Made by a program: the position numbers and the translations under genes. The notes beneath the pieces were generated by a model. It had not been told where the DNA came from and ran no database searches. It saw nothing but the letters and a program-made list of their open reading frames with translations. DNA of 64,000 nt from Curtobacterium sp. 9128 (lineage in GTDB: Bacteria; Actinomycetota; Actinomycetes; Actinomycetales; Microbacteriaceae). The stretch is taken from NCBI RefSeq assembly GCF_900086645.1, contig NZ_LT576451.1, forward strand, positions 2,108,001 through 2,172,000, written 5' to 3'. Below are positions 9,388-16,498 of the stretch, piece after piece. Each line of letters starts with the position of its first letter. The first letter of the stretch is position 1.

Positions 9388-9509
9388 CCGACACGTGTCT
9401 GACGGACGTGTGTCGTGCCTCTCCCCGCTCGCTCGGCCGGATCATCGCTCCGCAAGCTCCGCGATGACCCGGAACCGGCGAGTGGGGGCCCAGACCGATT
9501 GAGAGTTCC
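9388..9509 (+). promoter_or_regulatory. Structured leader of leuS
   Basis: The leader folds into a long nested hairpin. The outer stem pairs CCCCGCTCGC (9423-9432) with GCGAGTGGGG (9478-9487), with one G-U pair. The inner stem pairs 9437-9448 with 9461-9472, 11 of 12 positions, around a 12-base loop. A reading frame starting at GTG 9394 runs 35 codons through the hairpin and stops at TGA 9499-9501, eight bases before leuS. It contains two leucine codons close to the hairpin, so translational attenuation is possible. The T-box consensus (TGGNACC) is absent. I regard it as a cis-regulatory leader of unknown class. Confidence 0.55.
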
Positions 9510-12071
9510 GTGACCATCGAGCAGCACGTCGAGGACCCGCACACCTACGACTTCCGGCGCATCCAGGACAAGTGGCAGGGGCGGTGGGAAGAGCTCGGCC
9601 TCTTCACCGTCGACCCCGACGACCGTCGTCCCCGGAAGTACATCCTCGAGATGTTCCCGTACCCGTCCGGCGACCTGCACATGGGGCACGCCGAGAACTG
9701 GGCGCTCGGTGACTTCGTCGCGCGCTACTGGCGGCAGCAGGGCTTCAACGTGCTCCACCCGATCGGCTGGGACTCCTTCGGGCTGCCGGCCGAGAACGCG
9801 GCGATCAAGCGCGGGGTGGACCCGAAGGACTGGACCTACGCCAACATCGAGCAGCAGAAGGCGTCGTTCAAGCGGTACGCGCCGTCCTTCGACTGGACGA
9901 CCGAGATCCACACCTCGGACCCCGGGTACTACAAGTGGAACCAGTGGCTGTTCCTGAAGATGTACGAGAAGGGCCTGGCCTACCGCAAGGACAGCTGGGT
10001 GAACTGGGACCCGGTGGACCAGACCGTGCTCGCGAACGAGCAGGTCCTGCCGGACGGCACCTCGGACCGCTCCGGCGCGGTCGTGGTCAAGAAGAAGCTC
10101 ACGCAGTGGTACTTCAAGATCACCGACTACGCGGACCGGCTGCTCGACGACCTCAACCAGCTCGAGGGTCGCTGGCCCGCGAAGGTCCTGGCGATGCAGC
10201 GCAACTGGATCGGTCGCTCGGTCGGTGCCGACGTCGACTTCGTGATCGAGGGGCGCGACGAGCCGGTGACCGTGTTCACCACGCGTCCGGACACGATCAA
10301 CGGTGTGACGTTCCTCGTCGTGGCGCCGGACTCCGACCTCGCCGCATCGCTGGTGGCGGCTCCGTCGGTCTCCGACGAGGTCCGCGCCGCGTTCGAGTCG
10401 TACCTGGTGGCGACGCAGAAGACCTCCGAGATCGACCGGCAGAACGCCGACCGGCCGAAGACCGGCGTCCCGCTCGACCGGTTCGCGATCCACCCGCTCA
10501 CCGGTGAGCGCCTGCCGATCTGGGCGGCGGACTACGTCCTCGCCGACTACGGCCACGGCGCCGTCATGGCCGTGCCCGCGCACGACCAGCGCGACCTCGA
10601 CTTCGCACGGGCGTTCGACCTGCCCGTGAAGGTCGTCGTCGACACGAACCAGCCGGTGACCGGGGCGATCCCGGTGATCCCGGAGGGCGCGACCCTCGAC
10701 GACTTCGACCTGCCCGTCCTCGACCCGGCCGCCACGGGTGAGGCCCTGACCGGGCAGGGTCGGATGATCAACTCCGGGCCGCTCGACGGCATGTCGAAGC
10801 AGCACGCGATCACCGCGGCGATCAAGCTCCTCGACGAGCGCGGCACCGGCCGTGCCGCGAAGACGTACCGCCTGCGCGACTGGCTCATCTCGCGCCAGCG
10901 CTTCTGGGGCACCCCCATCCCGATCATCCACGGCGAGGACGGCACCGAGTACCCGGTCCCCGAGGACCAGTTGCCCGTCGTGCTGCCGTCGACCGAGGGG
11001 CTCGACCTCAAGCCGAAGGGCACGTCGCCGCTGGGGGGTGCGACCGACTGGGTGAACGTCCCGAACCCCGTGGACGGATCCCCGGCGAAGCGTGACGCCG
11101 ACACGATGGACACCTTCGTGGACTCGTCGTGGTACTTCCTGCGGTTCCTGTCGGCGAACGACGACACGCAGGCGTTCGACCCTTCGCTCGTCAACAAGTG
11201 GGCGCCGGTCGACCAGTACATCGGCGGTGTCGAGCACGCGATCCTGCACCTGCTCTACGCCCGGTTCGTCACGAAGGTCCTGTTCGACCTCGGCTACCTC
11301 GACTTCACCGAGCCCTTCTCGGCGCTGCTGAACCAGGGCATGGTCCTGTCCGGCGGCTCGAAGATGTCGAAGTCCAAGGGCGGCGTCTCGCTGGGCGACG
11401 AACTCGACGCGCACGGTGTCGACGCCATCCGCATGGTGATGGGCTTCGCCGGTCCGCCGGAGGACGACATCAACTGGGAGGACGTCTCCCCGGCGGCCTC
11501 CGCCCGCTTCCTGGCCCGCGCCTACCGCCTCGCCACCGACGTCACCTCGACGCCGGATGCGGTGTGGGCGGAGGGCGACCGTGCCCTGCGGCAGGTCACC
11601 CACCGGTTCCTCGCGGACTCCCCGGGGCTGATGGAGTCGTTCAAGTTCAACGTCGTGATCGCGCGGCTCATGGACCTGGTGAACGTCACCCGCAAGGCGA
11701 TCGACAACGGACCGGGCGCCGGTGACCCCGCCGTGCGCGAGGCCGTCGAGACGATCGCGCTCGGCCTGAGCGTCTTCGCGCCGTACGCCGGTGAGGAGAT
11801 GTGGGAGAAGCTCGGCTACGAGGGCTCCGTCGCGACCTACGGGTGGCGGAAGGCGGACCCGACGCTGCTCGTGCAGGAGTCGTTGACGGCCGTCGTGCAG
11901 GTCAACGGCAAGGTGCGCGACTCGTTCGAGGTGTCGAAGTCGATCGACCCGGCGGAGCTCGAGGCCCTCGCGCGCGCGTCCGCGAACGTGCAGCGGTACA
12001 TCGGGGACCGCGAGATCGTGAAGGTCATCGTGCGGGCGCCGAAGCTCGTGAACATCGCGATCAAGGCGTAG
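9510..12071 (+). CDS. leuS: Leucine-tRNA ligase
   Basis: Class I aminoacyl-tRNA synthetase charging tRNA-Leu, 853 residues, a normal length for bacterial LeuRS. The HIGH signature is HMGH at residues 57-60 and the KMSKS loop is exactly KMSKS at 618-622. The CP1 editing domain lies between (around residues 230-420), with the conserved threonine-rich [13 protein letters not shown] segment. Start is GTG 9510, directly after the structured leader. The C-terminal VQVNGKVRD segment is the usual LeuRS end. A strong hairpin after the stop separates it from comEA. Confidence 0.98.
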   Translation: MTIEQHVEDPHTYDFRRIQDKWQGRWEELGLFTVDPDDRRPRKYILEMFPYPSGDLHMGHAENWALGDFVARYWRQQGFNVLHPIGWDSFGLPAENAAIKRGVDPKDWTYANIEQQKASFKRYAPSFDWTTEIHTSDPGYYKWNQWLFLKMYEKGLAYRKDSWVNWDPVDQTVLANEQVLPDGTSDRSGAVVVKKKLTQWYFKITDYADRLLDDLNQLEGRWPAKVLAMQRNWIGRSVGADVDFVIEGRDEPVTVFTTRPDTINGVTFLVVAPDSDLAASLVAAPSVSDEVRAAFESYLVATQKTSEIDRQNADRPKTGVPLDRFAIHPLTGERLPIWAADYVLADYGHGAVMAVPAHDQRDLDFARAFDLPVKVVVDTNQPVTGAIPVIPEGATLDDFDLPVLDPAATGEALTGQGRMINSGPLDGMSKQHAITAAIKLLDERGTGRAAKTYRLRDWLISRQRFWGTPIPIIHGEDGTEYPVPEDQLPVVLPSTEGLDLKPKGTSPLGGATDWVNVPNPVDGSPAKRDADTMDTFVDSSWYFLRFLSANDDTQAFDPSLVNKWAPVDQYIGGVEHAILHLLYARFVTKVLFDLGYLDFTEPFSALLNQGMVLSGGSKMSKSKGGVSLGDELDAHGVDAIRMVMGFAGPPEDDINWEDVSPAASARFLARAYRLATDVTSTPDAVWAEGDRALRQVTHRFLADSPGLMESFKFNVVIARLMDLVNVTRKAIDNGPGAGDPAVREAVETIALGLSVFAPYAGEEMWEKLGYEGSVATYGWRKADPTLLVQESLTAVVQVNGKVRDSFEVSKSIDPAELEALARASANVQRYIGDREIVKVIVRAPKLVNIAIKA

Positions 12072-12120
12072 TTCCTCCACAGCGGTGCGCCGGCCTTCCC
12101 GGTGCACCGTTCACACCTCG

Positions 12121-12146
12121 AGAGCCCGGCCGGTCGGCCGGGCTCT
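12121..12146 (+). terminator. Intrinsic terminator of leuS
   Basis: A perfect 12-base inverted repeat pairs AGAGCCCGGCCG (12121-12132) with CGGCCGGGCTCT (12135-12146). The tiny central gap means the real loop is a few bases larger. It sits 50 bases after leuS and directly abuts the comEA -10 box, so it insulates the two transcripts. Confidence 0.8.
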
Positions 12147-12159
12147 CTAGCGTTTCGGC

Positions 12160-12870
12160 ATGTCCCGTTTCTCGCTCTCGCCGCGCGCCGCGCTCGTGCT
12201 GGCCGGCGTCGTCGTGGTGGTCGCGCTGGGCGTCATCCTGCTCGGGGCGCGGGGGAGCGGCGCCGGGGGTGTCGCCACGGTGACGGGTGCGCCGGTGGTG
12301 TCCGATCGGCCGTCGGACGGCCCACGGACCCCGGATGCGACGTCGTCGCCGGCTCCCTCGGTCGTGGTGCACGTGCTCGGTGCGGTCCACCGGGCGGGCG
12401 TCGTGACGGTGCCGGGGACGAGCCGGGTGACGGACGCGCTGGCGGCGGCGGGTGGTGCGGCCGACGATGCCGACCTCGCGCGGTTGAACCTCGCGCGGCC
12501 GGTCCAGGACGGCGAGCGGCTGTACGTGCCGCGGGTCGGCGAGGTCGAGGTGCCGCAGGAGCTCGACGGCGGTGCGGGTGGCGACGCGGGGAGCGCGAGT
12601 GGCGCCGGTGCGGGTGGCGGTGGCGGTGGCGGCGGCGGTGGCGGCGGCGGTGGCAGTGGCGGTGCGGCTGGCATCGGCGACGTGGTCGACCTGAACACCG
12701 CGGACCAGGCGGCGCTCGAGACCCTTCCGGGCATCGGACCGGCACTCGCGGGGCGCATCCTGGCCTGGCGCGACGAGCACGGTCGGTTCGCGAGCGTCGA
12801 CGATCTGCTCGACGTCAGCGGGATCGGTGACGCGCGGTTGGCCGACCTGCGGGATCTGGTGCGGGTGTGA
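12160..12870 (+). CDS. comEA: Competence protein ComEA, DNA-binding helix-hairpin-helix protein
   Basis: Membrane-anchored receptor that binds incoming DNA at the cell surface and passes it to ComEC. The 236-residue protein has one N-terminal membrane helix (about residues 11-29), a SLBB-like domain (about 68-128, HVLGAVHRAG), a run of fourteen glycines in a flexible linker (about 152-165), and a C-terminal double helix-hairpin-helix (LNTADQAALETLPGIGPALAGRI then DLLDVSGIGDARL). A -10 box TAGCGT (12148-12153) ends six bases before the ATG, which predicts a leaderless mRNA. Its stop overlaps a comEC remnant in GTGA, the normal comEA-comEC junction. Confidence 0.93.
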   Translation: MSRFSLSPRAALVLAGVVVVVALGVILLGARGSGAGGVATVTGAPVVSDRPSDGPRTPDATSSPAPSVVVHVLGAVHRAGVVTVPGTSRVTDALAAAGGAADDADLARLNLARPVQDGERLYVPRVGEVEVPQELDGGAGGDAGSASGAGAGGGGGGGGGGGGGGSGGAAGIGDVVDLNTADQAALETLPGIGPALAGRILAWRDEHGRFASVDDLLDVSGIGDARLADLRDLVRV

Positions 12871-12950
12871 ACCTCGCGGCCGACCGGACGGACCTCCGGG
12901 TCGCGGTCCCGGTGGCGATCGGCTGGGTGGTCGCGGCGGTGACCCAGTAG
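12867..12950 (+). pseudogene. Remnant of a comEC 5' end (27 codons)
   Basis: Directly after comEA, in the usual GTGA overlap, a frame encodes VNLAADRTDLRVAVPVAIGW and then VVAAVTQ before a TAG. It resembles the first part of the intact comEC, where ADLVPHLIDLRLAGPVAFAW occurs: DLR, PVA and the final W align with a hydrophobic stretch after it. It is therefore the start of a comEC allele, cut after about 26 codons at the edge of the toxin island. The downstream comEC has its own, different N terminus, so this fragment is a leftover and not the missing end of that gene. Function is not expected. Confidence 0.7.
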
Positions 12951-13034
12951 CGAACCCCTGCTGTGGAGCATCGAGCGGACGTGGTAGCCGACTTCGAGCA
13001 TCACCGAGACGTTCAGGCCTCCGCTGCGGAATCT

Positions 13035-13193
13035 TCAGCGAGGATCGCGCCTGCGCCGGCGCTCTCGAGCATCCGCTCGTCCTGTCCGCCACCAGGATGC
13101 GCCGAGCTCTCGCATGACCCGGACCGCGAAGAGAACGCCCCCGATGAAGACCAGAACAAGCACCGTGGAACCGAAATCTCCGATGCTCCCCAC
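13035..13193 (-). CDS. Small membrane protein in the toxin island (52 residues)
   Basis: Read on the reverse strand from GTG at 13193, directly after an in-frame TGA. The protein has a clear membrane helix, STVLVLVFIGGVLFAVRV (residues 9-26), then MRELGASWWRTG and a highly basic tail ERRRRRDPR. This positive-inside pattern looks like a real single-pass membrane protein, or the C-terminal piece of a larger broken one. No good ribosome site is seen, and base composition is somewhat lower in GC than neighbours. It lies at the far end of the reverse-strand toxin/immunity genes. Function unknown; I do not recognise a family. Confidence 0.4.
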   Translation of the reverse strand: MGSIGDFGSTVLVLVFIGGVLFAVRVMRELGASWWRTGRADARERRRRRDPR

Positions 13194-13270
13194 TCAGGCA
13201 GGCTAGAGCATCTCTTGAGGGCTTCAGGAACGGCGTCTGGGTGGCCGGTGGACAAGCGGACGATCTTCGC

Positions 13271-13627
13271 TCACGACCTCGCGGAGAGCGTCAGCTCGCC
13301 GGTGACAGCATCGACACGGAGGACTGGATGGACTTCGAGTTCCCCCTCGGGACGGATGATGACGTCTTTGCGTATCGCCGAACTCACTCGGCGAAGTAGA
13401 CGGACAAGACCTTCGACAGGCTCGTCATCGACCATCTCCCGAAGGTCGAAGTCGAACTCGATCGGTGCTCCCCTCCCGAAGAAGAAGTTCACCTGTACCG
13501 CTTCGCTCGGCCACGCAGACAGGGTTTCTGACACGCCACTCGCTCCGGGTTCGACGGTTCGGACCCAGGCAGCATTCCTGAGGGCGTCGCGCAGTGAACC
13601 GATGTCAGCTTCGAGGGAACCGACCAC
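13271..13627 (-). CDS. Hypothetical protein, possible orphan immunity protein (118 residues)
   Basis: Reverse-strand gene with a GTG start, encoding a soluble, acidic 118-residue protein with alternating strands and helices (VQVNFFFGRGAPIEFDFDLR in the middle). There is no signal peptide or membrane segment. It follows the toxin and its immediate immunity gene on the same strand, after a gap of about 400 bases that holds a gene fragment. Size, charge and position are what is seen for secondary immunity genes in polymorphic-toxin loci, which is the only basis for the suggestion. It could be an unrelated cargo gene. The start at 13627 overlaps the opposite-strand fragment 13594-13818. Confidence 0.5.
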   Translation of the reverse strand: MVGSLEADIGSLRDALRNAAWVRTVEPGASGVSETLSAWPSEAVQVNFFFGRGAPIEFDFDLREMVDDEPVEGLVRLLRRVSSAIRKDVIIRPEGELEVHPVLRVDAVTGELTLSARS

Positions 13628-13818
13628 ATCCCCATCGGATCGGGGCGGAGATACGGGCGATCGAGGCCGAGGATTTGGATATCTGGGAGCTCCCGAACCT
13701 TGGACCCGGTGCTCACCATGAGTGGGGGTGGGTGATTGGGACGGAGGGATTCATCGAGTTCGTCGCCGTTTCGAGGAAGAACGGCACATTGATGCTCCTG
13801 GTCGCCGGCGACGATTGA
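13594..13818 (+). pseudogene. Probable gene fragment (C-terminal part of an unknown small protein)
   Basis: The open frame yields a coherent 3' part, DLDIWELPNLGPGAHHEWGW followed by VIGTEGFIEFVAVSRKNGTL and MLLVAGDD, ending in TGA. The hydrophobic strands and the clean acidic end look like a real folded domain, while the first 25 residues (arginine, histidine and proline rich) look like read-through of the antisense of the neighbouring gene. I interpret it as the 3' remnant of a small immunity-type gene whose 5' part was lost. GC is visibly lower here (for example ATTTGGATATC). It could instead be a short intact gene with a later start. Confidence 0.35.
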
Positions 13819-14023
13819 GCATTGAGACCGGTAGTTGGACAACCGAGTCGAACGGTGAATCAACTCGGTGATCGGAGCGGCGCATCTCACCAGCTGGCTC
13901 TGGTTCGTCGACACGAGCTTCAGCCGGAGCGCTCGACCTGTCGCTGGATGCCTGATGTTCGGCCGCCGGCGGCACTGTTTCCGGTCGGCGCCTTGCCCGC
14001 CGAGTTTGGGCCCTGATAAGACG
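13819..14023. other. Gene-free spacer in the toxin island
   Basis: About 205 bases between the fragment and the immunity gene. No frame on either strand has convincing coding character, no transposase motif is seen, and no clear hairpin terminator is present. It may be degraded coding sequence. Confidence 0.4.
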
Positions 14024-14485
14024 CTACGACAGGTCGAGGTGGCGCAGCACGTACCCGTCAGGCACGGTGCCGCTGTCGCCGAAGTAGTGGAAGAAGATCT
14101 CGGTGGCTTCATCTGCGTCGAACACCTCGGCGGGGTGCACGGCGTGGTTCGTCCCCGCGACGTTCACCGTCTCAGTGAGCGGCTCGTCGACGTCGTGCGC
14201 GCGTCCGATGACGTAGTGGCGAAGCTCGCCGTTCTCGACACGCTGGATCTCGACGCTCATGCGATCGGCGCTGCCGCCGGCCTGGATGTACCGGCTGTTC
14301 CAGTCGAAGTCCGAGTAGCCGGGGGCATCGGGCCAGCCGACGGAGTCCGGAACGTACCAGAGCTGGTACGCCCAGTCCTCGTCGTTGTCGAGCTGGCCGA
14401 GATTGAAGCGGATCTGGTCCCGGTACGGCCGGAAGCTGTCCGTCAGTCGCAGGCTGGACTCGGAGTTGGTGGTCATGACGAACAT
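14024..14485 (-). CDS. Imm1-like immunity protein for the adjacent toxin
   Basis: A 153-residue acidic, soluble protein lying five bases after the toxin stop on the same strand, the standard place of an immunity gene. It is rich in aromatic residues (WAYQLWYVPDSVGW, FFHYFGDSG) and ends TVPDGYVLRHLDLS, which recalls the Imm1 family where a G-x-x-P-D/E-x-[IV] pattern closes the domain. By that logic it binds and blocks the toxin's C-terminal nuclease in the cytoplasm. The start could be the first ATG (14485) or the ATG three codons later. The family call is from pattern memory and is moderate; the immunity role is inferred mainly from position. Confidence 0.6.
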   Translation of the reverse strand: MFVMTTNSESSLRLTDSFRPYRDQIRFNLGQLDNDEDWAYQLWYVPDSVGWPDAPGYSDFDWNSRYIQAGGSADRMSVEIQRVENGELRHYVIGRAHDVDEPLTETVNVAGTNHAVHPAEVFDADEATEIFFHYFGDSGTVPDGYVLRHLDLS

Positions 14486-14490
14486 CGGTC

Positions 14491-15921
14491 TCAGGGTACT
14501 TTCTGCTCGATGACCTCGGTGATCTTGATGATCTTGCCGTTGAGGGTCGCGGTGGCTGGGTTGCTGGGGCTGACGGCGGCGTCGAACGCGCGCTGCGCGG
14601 CGGACCGGATGGCGGTGCCGCTCTTGATCTCGACGCCGACGTAGGTGCCGTCGGGCTTCTTCACCAAGCCGTCGTAGACGCGGCCGTTGGGCACACCGTC
14701 GACGGAAGCCCTCACCTTCGTGGTGTCGACCTCTGCGCCGAGCTTCTTGCCGACCTGCTTGAGCCCGTCGGCTTCCTTCTGCGCTGCGTCGACGCGCGCC
14801 TTGTCGTTGTTCTCGGACCGGTACGTTCCGTCCTTGCTCCGACCAGAGTGCTTCTCGTTGGGCTCCTTGGCGCGGCGGGCTTTGTCTGCTTCGCTGGCGT
14901 GGTCCGACCGGAACGGGGTGTTCCGGTCGTCGGTCATCGCGTGGATGCCGAGCTGGGCACCTCCGGTGGCCGCCATGCCCGCGCCGGCGGCGATGACGCC
15001 CGCACCGGCGATGTTCAGCGGGATGCCGCCGACGGCACCGACGCCGGTGAGGTCGAGAGCGCCGCCGCCGACCTCCATCGCGCTGCCGCCGGCCATCATC
15101 GCGAGCCCGCCGAGGAGCTCGAGCACCTCGTCAGGGTGATTCGTCATCGCGTTGCCGAGGGATGCGAAGATGTTGCCGGCCGTCGCTGCAGCGTCTTGCA
15201 CGTGCGGCCACATTGCGTCGGCCTCCGCGCCGAGGATCGCGCCGCCGACACCGACGACGGCCTTGGTGGTGTTCCACGCATCCTCGAGCCAGTTGCCGTG
15301 GTCGCGGTCGCCGTGCTTGCCGGAGACGTGTGCTGCGGTGTGCACCGGGTGCGCGTCGACCGAGGACGGGGTGATCGCATCGACCTGCGCGGCGATCGCG
15401 TTCATCGTGCTGGTGACGTTGTCGTTGTGCGCCTGGACTCGAACGCGCAGGCCGACCTCTTCGGTCACGAGCGCGGGGACCTGCTGCCAGTTCTCGATCA
15501 CGGTGCCGACGGCGCCCACGAGGTCGCCCTTCGCCGCCTGCTTCGCCGCCTCGCTGGCGACCTGGCCGGGAGCGGAGGAGTGGAACTGCTCGATCTGACG
15601 GACCAGGACGTCGTGATCGTGCTTGAGGTCCTCGATGCTGTTCGCGGCACGCGTGGCGACCTGCAGGAACTCGTCGGCGGCCGACTGGATCTGCGTCGCC
15701 TTCTGCACCGCCGGGTCCATGAGCGGCGCAAGCGCCGGCTGGAGGGCATCGGAGGTGAACACGGCTGGGAGTCCGGACCATGCGATGGAGCCGTTCGTCG
15801 CGCTCGTGAGGATGCCGTCGGCCGCGGCGGAGAATCTGCGTGCTGCGGAGCGCAGCGCATCGGCGTCATCAGAGACGTCGACCACGTCGGCGGCGGTGAG
15901 CGCGCCGGCGAGAACGCTCAC
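14491..15921 (-). CDS. Polymorphic toxin with T7SS-type N terminus and PD-(D/E)XK-like nuclease C terminus
   Basis: A 476-residue protein of clear modular build. Residues 1-215 are mostly helical, like LXG/WXG-type export regions. Residues about 225-335 hold hydrophobic glycine/alanine-rich stretches (LLGGLAMMAGGSAMEVGGGA) often seen before toxin tips. The charged 340-400 region leads into the C terminus: RVYDGLVKKPDGTYVGVEIKSG contains D417 and E431-x-K433, the spacing of a PD-(D/E)XK nuclease core. It starts with GTG in a GTGA overlap with the small upstream protein and is followed by the immunity gene. No type VII secretion machinery lies in this window. Target (DNA or RNA) is unknown. Confidence 0.72.
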   Translation of the reverse strand: MSVLAGALTAADVVDVSDDADALRSAARRFSAAADGILTSATNGSIAWSGLPAVFTSDALQPALAPLMDPAVQKATQIQSAADEFLQVATRAANSIEDLKHDHDVLVRQIEQFHSSAPGQVASEAAKQAAKGDLVGAVGTVIENWQQVPALVTEEVGLRVRVQAHNDNVTSTMNAIAAQVDAITPSSVDAHPVHTAAHVSGKHGDRDHGNWLEDAWNTTKAVVGVGGAILGAEADAMWPHVQDAAATAGNIFASLGNAMTNHPDEVLELLGGLAMMAGGSAMEVGGGALDLTGVGAVGGIPLNIAGAGVIAAGAGMAATGGAQLGIHAMTDDRNTPFRSDHASEADKARRAKEPNEKHSGRSKDGTYRSENNDKARVDAAQKEADGLKQVGKKLGAEVDTTKVRASVDGVPNGRVYDGLVKKPDGTYVGVEIKSGTAIRSAAQRAFDAAVSPSNPATATLNGKIIKITEVIEQKVP

Positions 15922-16223
15922 CGACCGAGCTCTCGCGCGGACCCGGCGAGGGTGGTGTCCGTGTTCACTATCGCTTGTGCCGCCGTCGTGAGCGAGGAGC
16001 CCAGACTCGTCATCCGCGCGCCGACGTCGTCCGCGGTGCCACGGAACCGCCCGGCGAGGCGCTGCATCGCACCGGCAAGCTGCGGCGTCGACGTTGCGCC
16101 GGCCGCCGCGGCGAGAGCAGCGTCCACGTCAGCGGCGTGCTCGTCGCTTGATGCGCCGCGCACCTGCAACTCACGCACGAGCGAACTCAGTCCGCTCTCC
16201 TCCAGCCGGAGATCTCCAGCCAT
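15918..16223 (-). CDS. EspC/WXG100-like small helical secretion partner
   Basis: First gene of the reverse-strand toxin operon, 101 residues, predicted all-helical with no signal peptide. It has no WxG motif, but size, alanine-rich helices and the ending DTTLAGSARELGR fit the EspC-type family that accompanies ESX/type VII substrates in actinobacteria. Such partners usually form a helical pair with the N terminus of the toxin and guide it to the secretion channel. Its stop overlaps the toxin start (GTGA), which supports one-to-one production. An 18-base palindrome lies about 70 bases upstream. Confidence 0.65.
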   Translation of the reverse strand: MAGDLRLEESGLSSLVRELQVRGASSDEHAADVDAALAAAAGATSTPQLAGAMQRLAGRFRGTADDVGARMTSLGSSLTTAAQAIVNTDTTLAGSARELGR

Positions 16224-16291
16224 GGCACCCCCCGTTCATGGGCCAACGTGTTGCAGAGGCCACCATATGACAACGGGTTCGGCCGTGCATG

Positions 16292-16309
16292 TATCGCGAC
16301 CGCGATACG
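16292..16309. promoter_or_regulatory. Perfect palindrome at the toxin operon promoter region
   Basis: GTATCGCG-AC-CGCGATAC, eight bases either side of a 2-base centre. On the reverse strand a TTGACG hexamer (16309-16314) touches it, as a -35 element would, so a repressor bound here would block the toxin operon promoter. No convincing -10 is seen. The region 16224-16437 contains no gene otherwise. Confidence 0.5.
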
Positions 16310-16428
16310 TCAATCGGGCGGGACGATCATCCCGGTCAGGGTCAGGGTGGGCTCCTCACCAGATGACCGGCTCACCGCTCTCCTGCACAACCGGCAGCGT
16401 CGAGTCGTCGCCGCGACGAAGCGCGACC

Positions 16429-16434
16429 TAGCGT
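16429..16434 (+). promoter_or_regulatory. Predicted -10 box of the displaced comEC
   Basis: TAGCGT, the same hexamer as in front of comEA and several other genes here. It stands at the right edge of the toxin island and would give comEC a promoter of its own now that it is separated from comEA. Confidence 0.5.
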
Positions 16435-16441
16435 CCAGTGC

Positions 16442-16498
16442 ATGACCTGCAACGAGATGCCGACCACGACGTCGGTCCTGACGGCCAGCTCGACATGA
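16442..16498 (+). CDS. Possible 18-codon leaderless upstream ORF of comEC
   Basis: An ATG seven bases after the -10 box opens an 18-codon frame (MTCNEMPTTTSVLTASST) whose TGA overlaps the ATG at 16495 in an ATGA. If comEC starts at 16495, this would be a translational coupling device that replaces the lost comEA overlap. The frame is short and could be chance. Confidence 0.3.
   Translation: MTCNEMPTTTSVLTASST

Noticed and set aside
9388-9509. T-box riboswitch before leuS
   Set aside because: The region contains CGGAACC, but the essential TGGNACCGCG bulge and a specifier-loop architecture are not there.
7413-12107. Very long reverse-strand reading frame opposite cydC and leuS
   Set aside because: Antisense of well-recognised genes in high-GC DNA; the product is rich in Arg, Asp, His and Val without any domain, a known composition artefact.
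13489-14112. 207-residue reverse ORF across the immunity gene and fragment
   Set aside because: It overlaps the better-supported genes in another frame and its composition is random-like.
12951-16430. Transposon or integrase-borne island
   Set aside because: No transposase, integrase, terminal inverted repeat or target-site duplication could be found; homologous exchange fits better.
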